Source: Arsenicicoccus piscis
GTDB taxonomy: Bacteria > Actinomycetota > Actinomycetes > Actinomycetales > Dermatophilaceae
NCBI RefSeq assembly: GCF_022568835.1
Contig: NZ_JAKZHV010000008.1
Coordinates: forward strand, 1 to 64,000
Direction: 5' to 3'
Length of the DNA: 64,000 nucleotides
Part shown: piece after piece, positions 24,888-32,704 of the stretch
Numbering within the stretch: position 1 is the first letter of the stretch
How the letters are laid out: each line of letters begins with the position of its first letter
The notes under the pieces: generated by a model
The model's database searches: none
Seen by the model: only the letters and a program-made list of their open reading frames with translations
Told to the model about the DNA's origin: nothing
Translations under genes and position numbers: made by a program

Positions 24888-25370
24888 ATGACTGATCCCA
24901 CGTCTTTGCCCAACTTCATGCCTCCCGCCGCCGAGCAGCACCCCCTGCGCGACGCCGTCGTCGCCGCCCTCCAGGAGGACGGACTGCTCGCCGAGGTCGA
25001 CGCCGACGGCGACGTCGCCTACAAGGTCCAGGGCCACCAGCTGTTCGCGCGCTGCCTCGAGGGCGAGATCCCGATGATGCGCGTCTTCGGCCAGTGGGCG
25101 ATCGAGGAGGACCTCGACGTCGACGAGCTGAAGGCCCTGCAAGCCTCCAACGTCATCAACGCCCAGACCCTCTTCGTCAAGACCAGCGTCGCCCAGAACA
25201 TGCTGTCCTCGGCCGTCGACAACCTGGTCGTCCCGGGCGCGGACCTGAAGACCCTGCTGCCGATGTCGACCAACTTCGTGATCCAGGCCGTCGGTGCGTG
25301 GCACCAGATCGTCACCGGTCAGGTGCCCGAGGACGGCTCGGCTCCCGAGGGGTCGCAGCCGCAGGCGTGA
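24888..25370 (+). CDS. YbjN / type III secretion chaperone-like domain protein
   Basis: 160 residues with the alpha/beta fold expected of YbjN-family proteins: short helix-strand pattern, VAYKVQGHQLFARCLEG, MMRVFGQWAIEEDLDVDELKALQASNVINAQTL and a hydrophobic strand before FVIQAVGAWHQIV. The name reflects structural similarity to secretion chaperones; no secretion system is implied. The molecular role in actinobacteria is unknown. Short acidic tail. It is divergent from glgX with overlapping promoter regions, so the two may be co-regulated. Confidence 0.75.
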   Translation: MTDPTSLPNFMPPAAEQHPLRDAVVAALQEDGLLAEVDADGDVAYKVQGHQLFARCLEGEIPMMRVFGQWAIEEDLDVDELKALQASNVINAQTLFVKTSVAQNMLSSAVDNLVVPGADLKTLLPMSTNFVIQAVGAWHQIVTGQVPEDGSAPEGSQPQA

Positions 25371-25427
25371 ACCCGCGTGGTCGCGTGATGCTGGCCACGT
25401 GGCACGGCAGGGGTGCCGGACCCCCTG

Positions 25428-25441
25428 TTACCGGCCGGTAA
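25428..25441. promoter_or_regulatory. Perfect 14-bp palindrome upstream of etfBA
   Basis: TTACCGGCCGGTAA is perfectly self-complementary and ends 57 bp before the etfB start. It is the expected size and symmetry of a TetR-family operator; genes of fatty-acid and branched-chain catabolism in actinobacteria are often controlled this way. A near copy precedes the secreted lipase at 13156. Confidence 0.65.
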
Positions 25442-25498
25442 TATGGCGTGGAGCAGCAGCGCCGCGTCACTGATCTCCCCGAGGAAGGCAGCACGAGC

Positions 25499-26284
25499 AT
25501 GGACATCGTCGTCTGCGTGAAGCACGTCCCGGACGCCCAGGGCGACCGGACCTTCACCGAGTCCGACAAGACCGTCGACCGCACGAGTGTCGACGGCCTC
25601 CTCTCCGAGCTGGACGAGTACGCCGTCGAAGAGGCTCTGAAGATCGCGGAGTCGCACGAGGGCAGCACGGTGACCGTGCTGACCGTCGGGCCCGACCAGG
25701 CCGGCGACGCCGTCAAGAAGTCGCTCCAGATGGGCGCCGACAAGGGTGTGCACGTGAGCGACGAGGCCATCCACGGCTCCGACGCGGCCGCGACCTCGCT
25801 GGTCCTCGCCGAGGCGATCAAGAAGATCGGCTCGCCCGACCTGGTCCTCACCGGCATGGCGTCCACCGACGGCACGATGGGCCTGGTCCCGGCGATGCTC
25901 GCCGAGCGGCTGGGGCTGCCGATGGCGACCTACGCGTCGGAGGTGACGCTCGACGGCTCTACCGTGACGATCCGGCGCGACGGCGACACGGCTACCGAGC
26001 GCATCGAGGTGTCCCTGCCGGCCGTGGTGTCGGTGACCGACCAGATCAACGAGCCGCGCTACCCCTCGTTCAAGGGGATCATGGCGGCCAAGAAGAAGCC
26101 GGTCGAGACCTGGGCGCTCGCCGACCTCGGCGTCGACGCGGGCCAGGTCGGCCTGGACAACGCCTGGACGACCGTCGAGTCCTTCACCGCGCGCCCGCCG
26201 CGCGAGCAGGGCGAGATCGTCAAGGACGAGGGCGAGGGCGGCACCGCGCTCGCCGGGTTCCTCGCCTCCCGCAAGTTCATCTGA
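25499..26284 (+). CDS. etfB: Electron transfer flavoprotein, beta subunit
   Basis: 261 residues. With EtfA it forms the FAD/AMP heterodimer that collects electrons from acyl-CoA and other dehydrogenases. It opens MDIVVCVKHVPDAQGDRTFT, has LTVGPDQAGDAVKKSLQMGADKG (AMP-binding region) near residue 60 and the ETF-beta signature VSVTDQINEPRYPSFKGIMAAKKKP near residue 185. The start ATG 25499 follows GAGGAAGG. A perfect palindromic operator-like site lies 58-71 bp upstream. etfA follows 33 bp later. Confidence 0.96.
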   Translation: MDIVVCVKHVPDAQGDRTFTESDKTVDRTSVDGLLSELDEYAVEEALKIAESHEGSTVTVLTVGPDQAGDAVKKSLQMGADKGVHVSDEAIHGSDAAATSLVLAEAIKKIGSPDLVLTGMASTDGTMGLVPAMLAERLGLPMATYASEVTLDGSTVTIRRDGDTATERIEVSLPAVVSVTDQINEPRYPSFKGIMAAKKKPVETWALADLGVDAGQVGLDNAWTTVESFTARPPREQGEIVKDEGEGGTALAGFLASRKFI

Positions 26285-26317
26285 CGAGCCGACCCACAGA
26301 CGAAGGAGTCGAACCCC

Positions 26318-27271
26318 ATGGCTGAAGTTCTCGTCCTGCTCGACCACACCGACGGCAAGCTGAAGAAGACGTCCGCCGAGCTGCTCACCCTGGCCAAGCG
26401 CCTTGGCGAGCCCTCCGCGGTCTTCGTCGGCAGCGGCGTCGACGTGGCGCTGCCCGTGCTCGCGAAGTACGGCGCCGAGAAGGTCTACGTCGCCGAGCTG
26501 CCCGACGCCGCGGACTACCTCGTGGTCCCGACCGTCGAGGTGCTCGCCGCGACCGTCGAGCAGGCCCATCCCGTAGCGGTCCTGCTCACCTCCACGCCCG
26601 CCGGCAAGGAGGTCGCCGGTCGCCTCGCGGTCAAGACGGGTGCCGGTGTGCTCACCGACGCCGTCGACGTCGAGGCGGGCGAGGGTGGCAAGCCGCGCAC
26701 CACGCACTCGGTGTTCGCCGGGTCCTACACGGTCAACGCGACCGGCGCCACCGACACGACGATCGTCACGGTCAAGCCCGGCTCGGTCGCCCCCGCGGCC
26801 GTCCAGGGCGCGGCCGAGCAGGTCGCCCTCGACGTGGCGCTCTCCGACCTCGCGCGGTCGGCCAAGATCGTGTCCAGCGAGCCCAAGCAGTCCACCGGCC
26901 GCCCCGACCTCACCGCCGCCCAGATCGTGGTCTCCGGCGGTCGTGGCACCGGGGGCGACTTCGGGCCGGTCGAGGCCTTCGCCGACTCGATGAAGGCCGC
27001 CGTGGGCGCCTCGCGCGCCGCCGTCGACGCGGGTTGGTACCCGCACACCCTGCAGGTCGGCCAGACCGGCAAGCAGGTGTCGCCGCAGCTCTACGTCGCC
27101 TGCGGCATCTCCGGCGCCATCCAGCACCGGGCGGGCATGCAGACCTCCAAGACGATCGTCGCCGTCAACAAGGACGAGGAGGCGCCCATCTTCGAGCTGG
27201 TCGACTTCGGCATCGTCGGCGACCTGTTCCAGGTGCTGCCGCAGGCCACGGAGGCCATCGCCAAGCGGTGA
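26318..27271 (+). CDS. etfA: Electron transfer flavoprotein, alpha subunit
   Basis: 317 residues. The FAD-binding C-terminal domain is clear: IVVSGGRGTGGDFGPVEAFA near residue 205, RAAVDAGWYPHTLQVGQTGK, YVACGISGAIQHRAGMQTSK and IVAVNKDEEAPIFELVDFGI followed by the closing VGDLFQVLP. The N-terminal domain has the usual DHTDGKLKKTSAELLTLAKR start. Start ATG 26318 is preceded by AAGGAG. It pairs with etfB immediately upstream. A long hairpin 50 bp past its stop may terminate the operon although it lies in the next coding region. Confidence 0.96.
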   Translation: MAEVLVLLDHTDGKLKKTSAELLTLAKRLGEPSAVFVGSGVDVALPVLAKYGAEKVYVAELPDAADYLVVPTVEVLAATVEQAHPVAVLLTSTPAGKEVAGRLAVKTGAGVLTDAVDVEAGEGGKPRTTHSVFAGSYTVNATGATDTTIVTVKPGSVAPAAVQGAAEQVALDVALSDLARSAKIVSSEPKQSTGRPDLTAAQIVVSGGRGTGGDFGPVEAFADSMKAAVGASRAAVDAGWYPHTLQVGQTGKQVSPQLYVACGISGAIQHRAGMQTSKTIVAVNKDEEAPIFELVDFGIVGDLFQVLPQATEAIAKR

Positions 27272-27291
27272 CCGCCGCCGAGCGCTCGGGC

Positions 27292-27297
27292 TAGAGT
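27292..27297 (+). promoter_or_regulatory. -10 element of the Gfo/Idh/MocA gene (leaderless)
   Basis: TAGAGT ends 6 nt before ATG 27304, which gives this gene its own promoter only 20 bp after the etfA stop codon. Confidence 0.5.
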
Positions 27298-27303
27298 CGA
27301 GAC

Positions 27304-28377
27304 ATGACTCACTACCCCCTCGACGACTCCCACCCGATCCGGGTGGGAGTCGTCGGTTTCGGGACGAGCGGCGCGGTCTTCCACGCGCCCGTCCTCGCGG
27401 CGTCGCCGGACTACGTGTTGGACTCGGTCGTGACGCGGGACCCCGCCCGGCGGGCCGCGCTCGCCGAGCGCTACCCCGGCACCGTCGCGGTCGACTCGAT
27501 CGACGACCTGCTCGCGCGCGACCTCGACCTCGTCGTCGTAGGGTCGCCGGTCGCGCTGCACGCCGAGCACGCCCGCGCCGCCCTCGAGGCCGGGGTGGCC
27601 GTGGTCGTGGACAAGCCGTTCACGGTGCACGCGGCGGATGCCGCCGAGCTGATCGCCACCGCCGAGCGACACGGTGCGCCGCTGACGGTCTTCCAGAACC
27701 GCCGGTTCGACGACGACTTCCTCACCGTGCAGCGCGAGATCGCGTCCGGGCGGCTGGGGCGGGTGCGCTCGGTCGAGTCGCGCTTCGAGGTCGACAAGCC
27801 GACCATCACGAAGGCGTGGAAGGCGGCGGCGACGCCCGACGAGGGCGGGGGAGTGCTCTACGACCTCGGGTCGCACCTGCTCGACCAGGTGATCCGGCTG
27901 AGCGGGCCGGTGTCCTCGCTGGTCGGTGGTGTCAAGACGCTGCGCGAGGGCGGGCGCAGCGACGACGAGGCGACCCTGCTGCTCACGCACGGCGAGGGCC
28001 CGGGCGCGGTGGAGTCGAAGGTCGTGGTGAGCACCCTTGCGCCACAGCCGGGTCCGCGCTGGACCGTGACCGGCACCGAGGGCACGCTGACGATCCTGGG
28101 GCTGGACGAGCAGGAGGCCCAGCTGGGCGCCGGCGGCTCGCCGGCGGACGAGGGCTACGGGCGGCGCCAGGATCCCGGAGCGGCGACGCTGACCTCTGCC
28201 GACGGCTCGCGGACCCCGGTGGAGCTCGAGACCGGTGACTACCCGGAGTTCTACAGCCGGCTGGCGCGGGCCCTGCGCGGCCAGGGCGACCTCCCGGTGG
28301 ATCCGCACGACTCGCAGCGGGTGGTCGAGATCATCGAGACGGTGCACCGAGGTGCGGCGGCGGCCGGAACGCGTTGA
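27304..28377 (+). CDS. Gfo/Idh/MocA family oxidoreductase
   Basis: 357 residues. N-terminal Rossmann fold with VGVVGFGTSGAVFHAPVLAA, then VVVGSPVALHAEHARAALEA and the family's lysine motif VVVDKPFTVHAADA near residue 103. The C-terminal domain includes QNRRFDDDFLTVQREIASG and GGGVLYDLGSHLLDQVIRL with the family His. Such enzymes oxidise sugars, inositols or related alcohols with NAD(P); the substrate is unknown. A perfect 15-bp inverted repeat covers codons 7-17. Confidence 0.88.
   Translation: MTHYPLDDSHPIRVGVVGFGTSGAVFHAPVLAASPDYVLDSVVTRDPARRAALAERYPGTVAVDSIDDLLARDLDLVVVGSPVALHAEHARAALEAGVAVVVDKPFTVHAADAAELIATAERHGAPLTVFQNRRFDDDFLTVQREIASGRLGRVRSVESRFEVDKPTITKAWKAAATPDEGGGVLYDLGSHLLDQVIRLSGPVSSLVGGVKTLREGGRSDDEATLLLTHGEGPGAVESKVVVSTLAPQPGPRWTVTGTEGTLTILGLDEQEAQLGAGGSPADEGYGRRQDPGAATLTSADGSRTPVELETGDYPEFYSRLARALRGQGDLPVDPHDSQRVVEIIETVHRGAAAAGTR
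27322..27354 (+). terminator. Perfect 15-bp hairpin inside the first codons of the oxidoreductase gene
   Basis: Arms 27322-27336 and 27340-27354 are exact reverse complements around an ATC loop, about 50 bp after the etfA stop. It could end the etfBA transcript and/or restrain translation of the downstream gene, where it begins 18 nt after the start codon. The sequence also encodes the first strand of the Rossmann fold. Confidence 0.55.
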
Positions 28378-28393
28378 GCCCCGGACGCGTCGG

Positions 28394-28840
28394 ATGGACA
28401 TGACCAACGAGCTCTCCCGGCGCCCGGACCGGCCTCGGCCTGGCGGGCGGCGTTCTGCGACGGTCGTGCTCGGTGTCACGGCGCTGGTCGCCGGTCTGTT
28501 GACCGGCTGCGGCGCGGCCGAGCCGGACTACGCCGGGGTCTGCCTGGACCCCCAGACCGGCAAGCGGGTCGCCGACCAGCAGTGCGACGACGGCACCCAG
28601 ACCCAGACGCATCGGACCGGCGTCGGCGGGATGTGGTACTTCCTGCCGTTCGGCCGGATCGCGCCGGCCATCGGGCAGAGGGCGACCGGCGGCAGCTTCA
28701 GCACCCCGCCGGATGGGCACTCCTACGTCAAGGGCGGGGTCCCCTCGACCGGCGGCACCGTGTCGGCCGCGTCGGTCAAGGGTGGCACCAAGGTCAGCCG
28801 GGGCGGCTTCGGCGGCAGTGGCGGCAAGGCCGGCAGCTGA
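28394..28840 (+). CDS. YgiB-like (DUF1190-type) lipoprotein
   Basis: 148 residues. The N-terminus has an Arg-rich start, a hydrophobic segment and lipobox LLTGC (Cys near residue 39), so it is probably a membrane-anchored lipoprotein. The mature part has two cysteines in VCLDPQTGKRVADQQCDDGT, then MWYFLPFGRIAPAIGQ and a Gly/Ser-rich end with VSRGGFGGSG. The aromatic-Gly middle and RGGFG tail recall E. coli YgiB, and the next two genes complete a YgiB-YgiC-YjfL-like set. Its stop TGA overlaps the next ATG (TGATG). Function unknown; start could also be ATG 28400. Confidence 0.7.
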   Translation: MDMTNELSRRPDRPRPGGRRSATVVLGVTALVAGLLTGCGAAEPDYAGVCLDPQTGKRVADQQCDDGTQTQTHRTGVGGMWYFLPFGRIAPAIGQRATGGSFSTPPDGHSYVKGGVPSTGGTVSAASVKGGTKVSRGGFGGSGGKAGS

Positions 28841-30123
28841 TGCGGCGACTGCCTGCCACGCCGCGACCGGGCTGGCGCGAGACCGTGATGAGCCAGGGCC
28901 TGATCTTCCCGGAGACCTATGCGCCGGACCGGGATCCGTCGCCCTACTGGTTCGAGGAGGCGTGCTACGAGCTGACGTCTGGCGAGGTCGACTACCTCGA
29001 GCAGGTCACCGAGCAGCTGCACCAGATGTGCCTCGAGGCAGCGCGCTTCCTCGCGACGGGTGAGATGGGCACGCTCGGGCTGCCGCCCGGTGCGCTGGAG
29101 CTGGCGCGTGAGTCGCTAACGGCCGGCACGCCCAGCATCTACGGCCGGTTCGACCTGCGCTACGACGGGGTCGGGCACGCGAAGCTCCTCGAGTACAACG
29201 CCGACACCCCCACCGGTCTGCTGGAATCGTCTGTCGCGCAATGGTTCTGGCTGCAGGACACGAATCCTGATCTGGACCAGTGGAACTCATTGCACGAGCG
29301 GCTCGTGCTGGCCTGGCGGTCCAACCGGATGAAGCTGCCGCCGGCGCCCGTCGTCTTCGCCCATCACGCCGACGAGCCGACCGGCGAGGAGCTGATGACC
29401 GTCACCTACCTGCGCGACACGGCCGACCAGGCCGGGCTGGCGACCGACTCCATCACGATCGGCGAGATCGGTTGGGACAGTGAGCGATCCTGCTTCGTCG
29501 GTCACGGTGACGCGCCCCTGCGAGCCTGCTTCAAGCTCTACCCGTGGGAGCAGATGCTGGCCGAGCCGTTCGGCGCGCACGTCGAGGCCCGGCCGCGAGG
29601 TGCGCTGTCCACGACGTGGATCGAGCCGGTGTGGAAGGTGCTGCTGTCCAACAAGGCTCTGCTCGCTGCCCTCTGGCACCTCTACCCGAGTCACGAATGC
29701 CTGCTGCCGGCCTATCTCGACGACCCCGGACCGCTGACCGAGTGGGTCGCCAAGCCGCTGCACGGCCGCGAGGGCGACAACATCCGCATCCACGCCGCGG
29801 GCATAGAGCACGAGCAGCCGGGCGACTACGGCGCCGAGGGCTGGCTCTACCAGCAGTGGTGCCCGTTGCCCGACTTCCACGGCAACAAGGCGGTCCTCGG
29901 GTCGTGGGTCGTCGACGGGCGGGCCGCCGGCGTGGGCATCCGCGAGTCCGACGGGTGGATCACCGACTACGGCGCCAGGTTCGTGCCGCACCGGATCGCC
30001 GCCCCGACCCCGAGCGCGGCCGAGTGCTCCGCCTGGCTCGACGACGCGCGACCCGAGGCGGCCGCGCGGGTGCCTGGTGAACCACGGTCCGCTGCACCAA
30101 CACGCCCAGGAGAGTCCCGATGA
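28840..30123 (+). CDS. Glutathionylspermidine synthase-like ATP-grasp ligase (YgiC/YjfC family)
   Basis: 427 residues with the C-terminal synthetase fold of glutathionylspermidine synthase. Visible blocks: YGRFDLRYDGVGHAKLLEYN and ADTPTGLLESSVAQWFWLQD near residues 95-130, CFKLYPWEQMLAEPFG near residue 230, KPLHGREGDNIRI near residue 305 (ATP-grasp glycine-rich loop) and VLGSWVVDGRAAGVGIRES near the end. YgiC-group proteins lack the amidase domain and do not make glutathionylspermidine; they are thought to ligate an amine to a peptide, product unknown. It overlaps both neighbours, so the three genes are co-translated. Confidence 0.85.
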   Translation: MRRLPATPRPGWRETVMSQGLIFPETYAPDRDPSPYWFEEACYELTSGEVDYLEQVTEQLHQMCLEAARFLATGEMGTLGLPPGALELARESLTAGTPSIYGRFDLRYDGVGHAKLLEYNADTPTGLLESSVAQWFWLQDTNPDLDQWNSLHERLVLAWRSNRMKLPPAPVVFAHHADEPTGEELMTVTYLRDTADQAGLATDSITIGEIGWDSERSCFVGHGDAPLRACFKLYPWEQMLAEPFGAHVEARPRGALSTTWIEPVWKVLLSNKALLAALWHLYPSHECLLPAYLDDPGPLTEWVAKPLHGREGDNIRIHAAGIEHEQPGDYGAEGWLYQQWCPLPDFHGNKAVLGSWVVDGRAAGVGIRESDGWITDYGARFVPHRIAAPTPSAAECSAWLDDARPEAAARVPGEPRSAAPTRPGESR

Positions 30124-30536
30124 TGTTGAGCCTGCTCTACGCCGCGGCCTACTCGGTCGTCGGGATCGCTTTGCTGTGTGCGGGATTCGTGGCGATCGAC
30201 CTGGTGACGACCGGGCGGCTCGGCCACCGGATCTACGAGGAGCGGTCGCTCAACGCGGCCCTGATCGTCGCGGCCGCGTTCCTCGGGCTCGGCGCGATCG
30301 TGTTCACCTCGATCTGGACCAACGGCGCGTCGTCGTTCGGCCCGGCGCTCGGCTGGACGGTCGCCTTCGGCCTGCTGGGTGTGGTGCTGCAGGCGCTGTC
30401 CTTCGTCGTGCTGGACGCGCTCACACCCGGCCGGCTCAAGGACATTGCCGTGGACAGTCGTTTCCATCCCGGCTCGCTCGTCGCGGCCGCCGCCATGCTG
30501 GCCGTGAGCCTGGTCGTGTGCGCGTCGATCGCCTAG
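30120..30536 (+). CDS. DUF350 membrane protein (YjfL-like)
   Basis: 138 residues with four predicted transmembrane helices, at about residues 4-28, 46-66, 76-98 and 115-136. The first loop carries DLVTTGRLGHRIYEERSLNAALI as in DUF350 proteins. It overlaps the ligase gene by 4 nt (ATGA). The lipoprotein/ligase/DUF350 order matches gene sets found around ygiC/yjfC in enterobacteria and near spermidine-synthase-like genes elsewhere. Role unknown; a channel or scaffold for the ligase product at the membrane is possible but speculative. Confidence 0.85.
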   Translation: MMLSLLYAAAYSVVGIALLCAGFVAIDLVTTGRLGHRIYEERSLNAALIVAAAFLGLGAIVFTSIWTNGASSFGPALGWTVAFGLLGVVLQALSFVVLDALTPGRLKDIAVDSRFHPGSLVAAAAMLAVSLVVCASIA

Positions 30537-30667
30537 GGCGTGATTGACCGCGGTCGTGGTTTCGCGCTCATGCCGAGGAGCGGGTGTCGAGACTGCTGGG
30601 GTGGGGCGGGCTAAGGTCGGGCAACGTGACTTCCGCCCCGCGTCCTCGTCTGCCGGGACGACAACAT

Positions 30668-30781
30668 CGGGACGACAACATCGGGTCGATCAGAACCATC
30701 GAACGGGCCGGCGGAGTGCTCACCGAGACAGTGCTCGACGACACCGGACTGGCACGGCGCTACTGGATCGCAACGCCCTAA
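30668..30781 (+). pseudogene. C-terminal fragment of a GNAT acetyltransferase
   Basis: Encodes DNIGSIRTIERAGGVLTETV...RRYWIATP, the usual end of a GNAT protein (N-xxS-xxxxxxGG...RYWI). Only about 37 residues remain. A 14-bp tandem duplication (GGGACGACAACATC twice, 30657-30684) lies at its left edge and disrupts the frame. No start signal or body of the gene is present. Confidence 0.65.
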
Positions 30782-30853
30782 TCTGCCGCTGGGGGAGCCT
30801 GGTGCAGGCTCGATGATGGTTCATGAACACTTCCCAGCCCAAGACCGTCGCCC

Positions 30854-31046
30854 ACCCTCGGACTCTCCCACCTCCAGTTCGAGGTCGTGCTCCACGCCGC
30901 CCGTACCAGCGCGAACATCAACGACTTCGCACTCGTGACCATGCTCGGACTGCTCGGACTACGAATCTTCGAAGCCTGCGGCGCCGACATCCCCGACCCG
31001 CCACCCCAACTACATCCTCGCCGCCGACATGGCCTCAGGCACCTGA
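30854..31046 (+). pseudogene. Tyrosine recombinase (integrase) remnant with its core deleted
   Basis: TLGLSHLQFEVVLHAA and NDFALVTMLGLLGLRIFEAC are from the catalytic-domain start of a phage-type integrase. Immediately after GADIPD the frame changes and RHPNYILAADMASGT* follows, the usual last 15 residues of the same integrase group. The roughly 170 residues carrying the R-H-R-Y active site are gone. The gene ends are preserved but the enzyme cannot be active. Confidence 0.75.
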
Positions 31047-31337
31047 CAGCAAACCAGCGACACGACCTACCTTTTCGTTTACGATATTCGTGCGCGTGAG
31101 GACGAAGTCACCGAGGAGCAGATCCAGCAGTGGGCCGACGAGGCCGAGGCCGGCTACGACGTGGACGCGCTCAAGCGACGAGGCCGGGGCCGGCCCGGAC
31201 GCGGCGCTGAACCGATGCAGGTCGTCGCGGTACGACTGACTGCTGACGAGATCGCCGCACTGGACGCACTGGCAGAGCGTGAGCACCTGACCCGCTCCGA
31301 AGCCATCCGCCGAGCGCTAGCCAACTTCGCCGCGTGA
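31047..31337 (+). CDS. Ribbon-helix-helix antitoxin-like protein, start uncertain
   Basis: The open frame after the integrase stop encodes EEQIQQWADEAEAGYDVDAL, then KRRGRGRPGRGAE, then a CopG/RHH DNA-binding segment VVAVRLTADEIAALDALAER and EHLTRSEAIRRALANFAA. This is a known antitoxin layout. No ATG, GTG or TTG lies in frame between 31047 and the conserved part; an ATT at 31086 is the only near-start, so the true 5' end may have been lost. Its TGA overlaps the GTG of the downstream toxin-like frame by 4 nt. Confidence 0.6.
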   Translation, partial: QQTSDTTYLFVYDIRAREDEVTEEQIQQWADEAEAGYDVDALKRRGRGRPGRGAEPMQVVAVRLTADEIAALDALAEREHLTRSEAIRRALANFAA

Positions 31338-31510
31338 ACGTCCACCCCAGCGCGCTGCGGCACGGGGTCAGTCCCGATGACGCCGCACACGCGGCCACCT
31401 GGGCCCAATGGGTAGAACCCCTCGAAGACGATGACTGGCCACACCGAGAGCTGCGCCTCGGGTTCGACACCCAAGCCCGCCTCCTAGAGACCATCGTCCT
31501 GATCTTCTAG
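31334..31510 (+). pseudogene. Toxin of the RHH pair, truncated by an in-frame stop
   Basis: Starts GTG 31334 (NVHPSALRHGVSPDDAAHAA), 58 residues, ending ...RLLETIVLIF then TAG. In related toxins the sequence continues about 25 residues with D/E-xxELVIHAM..R..Y. Here the same frame beyond the TAG reads SGNQLVIHAGQSSVV before another stop, so the natural C-terminus has been lost by a nonsense change and by tail decay. Confidence 0.65.
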
Positions 31511-31554
31511 AGCGGGAACCAGCTCGTCATCCACGCGGGTCAGTCGTCAGTGGT

Positions 31555-31800
31555 CTAAGCCGAGCGGGTCAGCTCGTGCTCAACGGCTCTGCGGATCCAG
31601 GCTGAGACGGAGCGGTCATCGGCTTCCGCTGCTCGCTTGACGTCCTCGAGCAGGTCGGCCGGGAAGCGCACGGGCACCGGGGTGCTCATCGGGCGCTTCC
31701 GACGACGGTCCGGCCCCTGAGGCTCCTGGTTGGCCGGGTCGGCGTAGTACTCGTACTCCTGCTCGGCAGTCATCTCTGCGGCCTTCTTGTCAGCACTCAT
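31555..31800 (-). CDS. Orphan ribbon-helix-helix antitoxin-like protein
   Basis: 81 residues, start ATG 31800 with GAAGGGG about 8 nt upstream. The N-terminal half is polar and acidic (EQEYEYYADPANQEPQGPDR). The C-terminal half is a CopG/RHH domain: VPVRFPADLLEDVKRAAEAD then RSVSAWIRRAVEHEL. This architecture is typical of antitoxins that bind their own promoter. No toxin gene lies next to it on the same strand; the IS256 remnant abuts its 5' side, so the partner may have been lost. Confidence 0.65.
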   Translation of the reverse strand: MSADKKAAEMTAEQEYEYYADPANQEPQGPDRRRKRPMSTPVPVRFPADLLEDVKRAAEADDRSVSAWIRRAVEHELTRSA

Positions 31801-31894
31801 CGCGACCCCTTCGGTAGGTGGCAGCGAGGCCCGAAGATGCCTCGTATCAGCCGATCGGTCGGCATCTGCTCGGGTCGCCCGAGCGGGATGGGGG

Positions 31895-32167
31895 CCCAGC
31901 AACTTGATCACGTCCGCGTCGCCCGGGAATGACCGCGGTTCTTGATGATCTTGCGCAGCTAGAAGTTCAACTACTCGATGCTGTTGGTGGTGTAGCTGAC
32001 CTTGTGCAGCGCCGGCCCGAAGGCCAGGGACGGGGTGAACCGGTCCCAGGCGTTCACCCAGGAGGCGACCGCGGCCGGGTACTTCTTGCCGAGGGTGGAG
32101 TCGGCGAACGCGGCGGCCGCCGTGAGCCTCATCTGCCGCAGTGCGGTGTAGACGGTCTTGTCTACCT
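31895..32167 (-). mobile_element. IS256-family transposase remnant
   Basis: The minus strand encodes a C-terminal segment of an IS256-type (mutator) transposase: KKYPAAVASWVNAWDRFTPS, LHKVSYTTNSIE, then two in-frame TAGs around LNF, then LRKIIKNRGH and, in a shifted frame, SFPGDADVIKLL. The normal motif is YTTNAIESINxQLRKxxKNRGHFPxDxAxxKLL. Only about 90 residues remain; the catalytic core and inverted repeats are not seen. Confidence 0.7.
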
Positions 32168-32172
32168 GGTCC

Positions 32173-32178
32173 TAGACT
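32173..32178 (+). promoter_or_regulatory. -10 element of the mazEF-like pair (leaderless)
   Basis: TAGACT ends 6 nt before ATG 32185. The same hexamer and spacing occur before the cysteine desulfurase at 33971. Confidence 0.5.
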
Positions 32179-32184
32179 CGTGCA

Positions 32185-32382
32185 ATGAGTGAGACGACGA
32201 CGATCCGGGTCAGTCGATCGACGCACGCGCGGGTGTCGCAACTGGCCAGTGCCCGGCACGAGACGATTGATGAGACGGTGCGTGCCGCGCTCCAGGCGCT
32301 GCGGCAAGACGCGATGGCCCGCGATCTGTCTCGCGACCTCGACGGGGACGAGTCGGTGTGGCTGAGTGCTGACGCCGGGTGA
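32185..32382 (+). CDS. MazE-like antitoxin
   Basis: 65 residues. The N-terminal TTTIRVSRSTHARVSQLASA plus RHETIDETVRAALQALRQD form a ribbon-helix-helix DNA-binding domain. The C-terminal DLDGDESVWLSADAG would wrap around the toxin. It overlaps the toxin frame by 17 nt, the normal arrangement of an antitoxin-toxin pair. It appears intact and has its own leaderless promoter. Confidence 0.75.
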   Translation: MSETTTIRVSRSTHARVSQLASARHETIDETVRAALQALRQDAMARDLSRDLDGDESVWLSADAG

Positions 32383-32704
32383 TGTCGTCGAGCTGGACCT
32401 CGGCGTTCCTGCGGGCAGCGAGGCCGGGCTATGTCGGCCTGCGGTGGTCGTGACGGCCCGGCGGCTCCTGGCCGGTGGGCCGAACGTGGTCCAGATGGTG
32501 CCGCTGACGCGTACGGTCCGCGACAGCAGCCTTGAGGTGCTGGTGGAACCAGACAGGGGGAACGGCCTGGGCGCGCCCTCGGCCGCGCAGTGCCAGCACG
32601 TGCGTTCGGTGGCGACATCTCGAATCCTCGGGCGCAGTGGGAACGTCGGCCCGTTGGTGCTCGCGGAGATCCGCGAGATCCTGTCCCTCCTGATGGGACC
32701 TCTG
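32366..32704 (+). CDS. MazF/PemK-like endoribonuclease toxin with lost stop codon
   Basis: About 113 recognisable residues starting GTG 32366: TPGDVVELDLGVPAGSEAGL, RPAVVVTARRLLAGGPNVVQ, VPLTRTVRDSSLEV, AAQCQHVRSVATSRI and LAEIREILSLL, the MazF fold with the usual RPAVVV and QCQHVR motifs. MazF toxins cut mRNA at short sequences. The family ends a few residues after this last helix. Here the frame has no stop and stays open to 33961, antisense to the next gene, while a TGA at 32703-32705 sits one base out of frame. A one-base indel near the 3' end therefore probably removed the stop. Activity uncertain. Confidence 0.6.
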
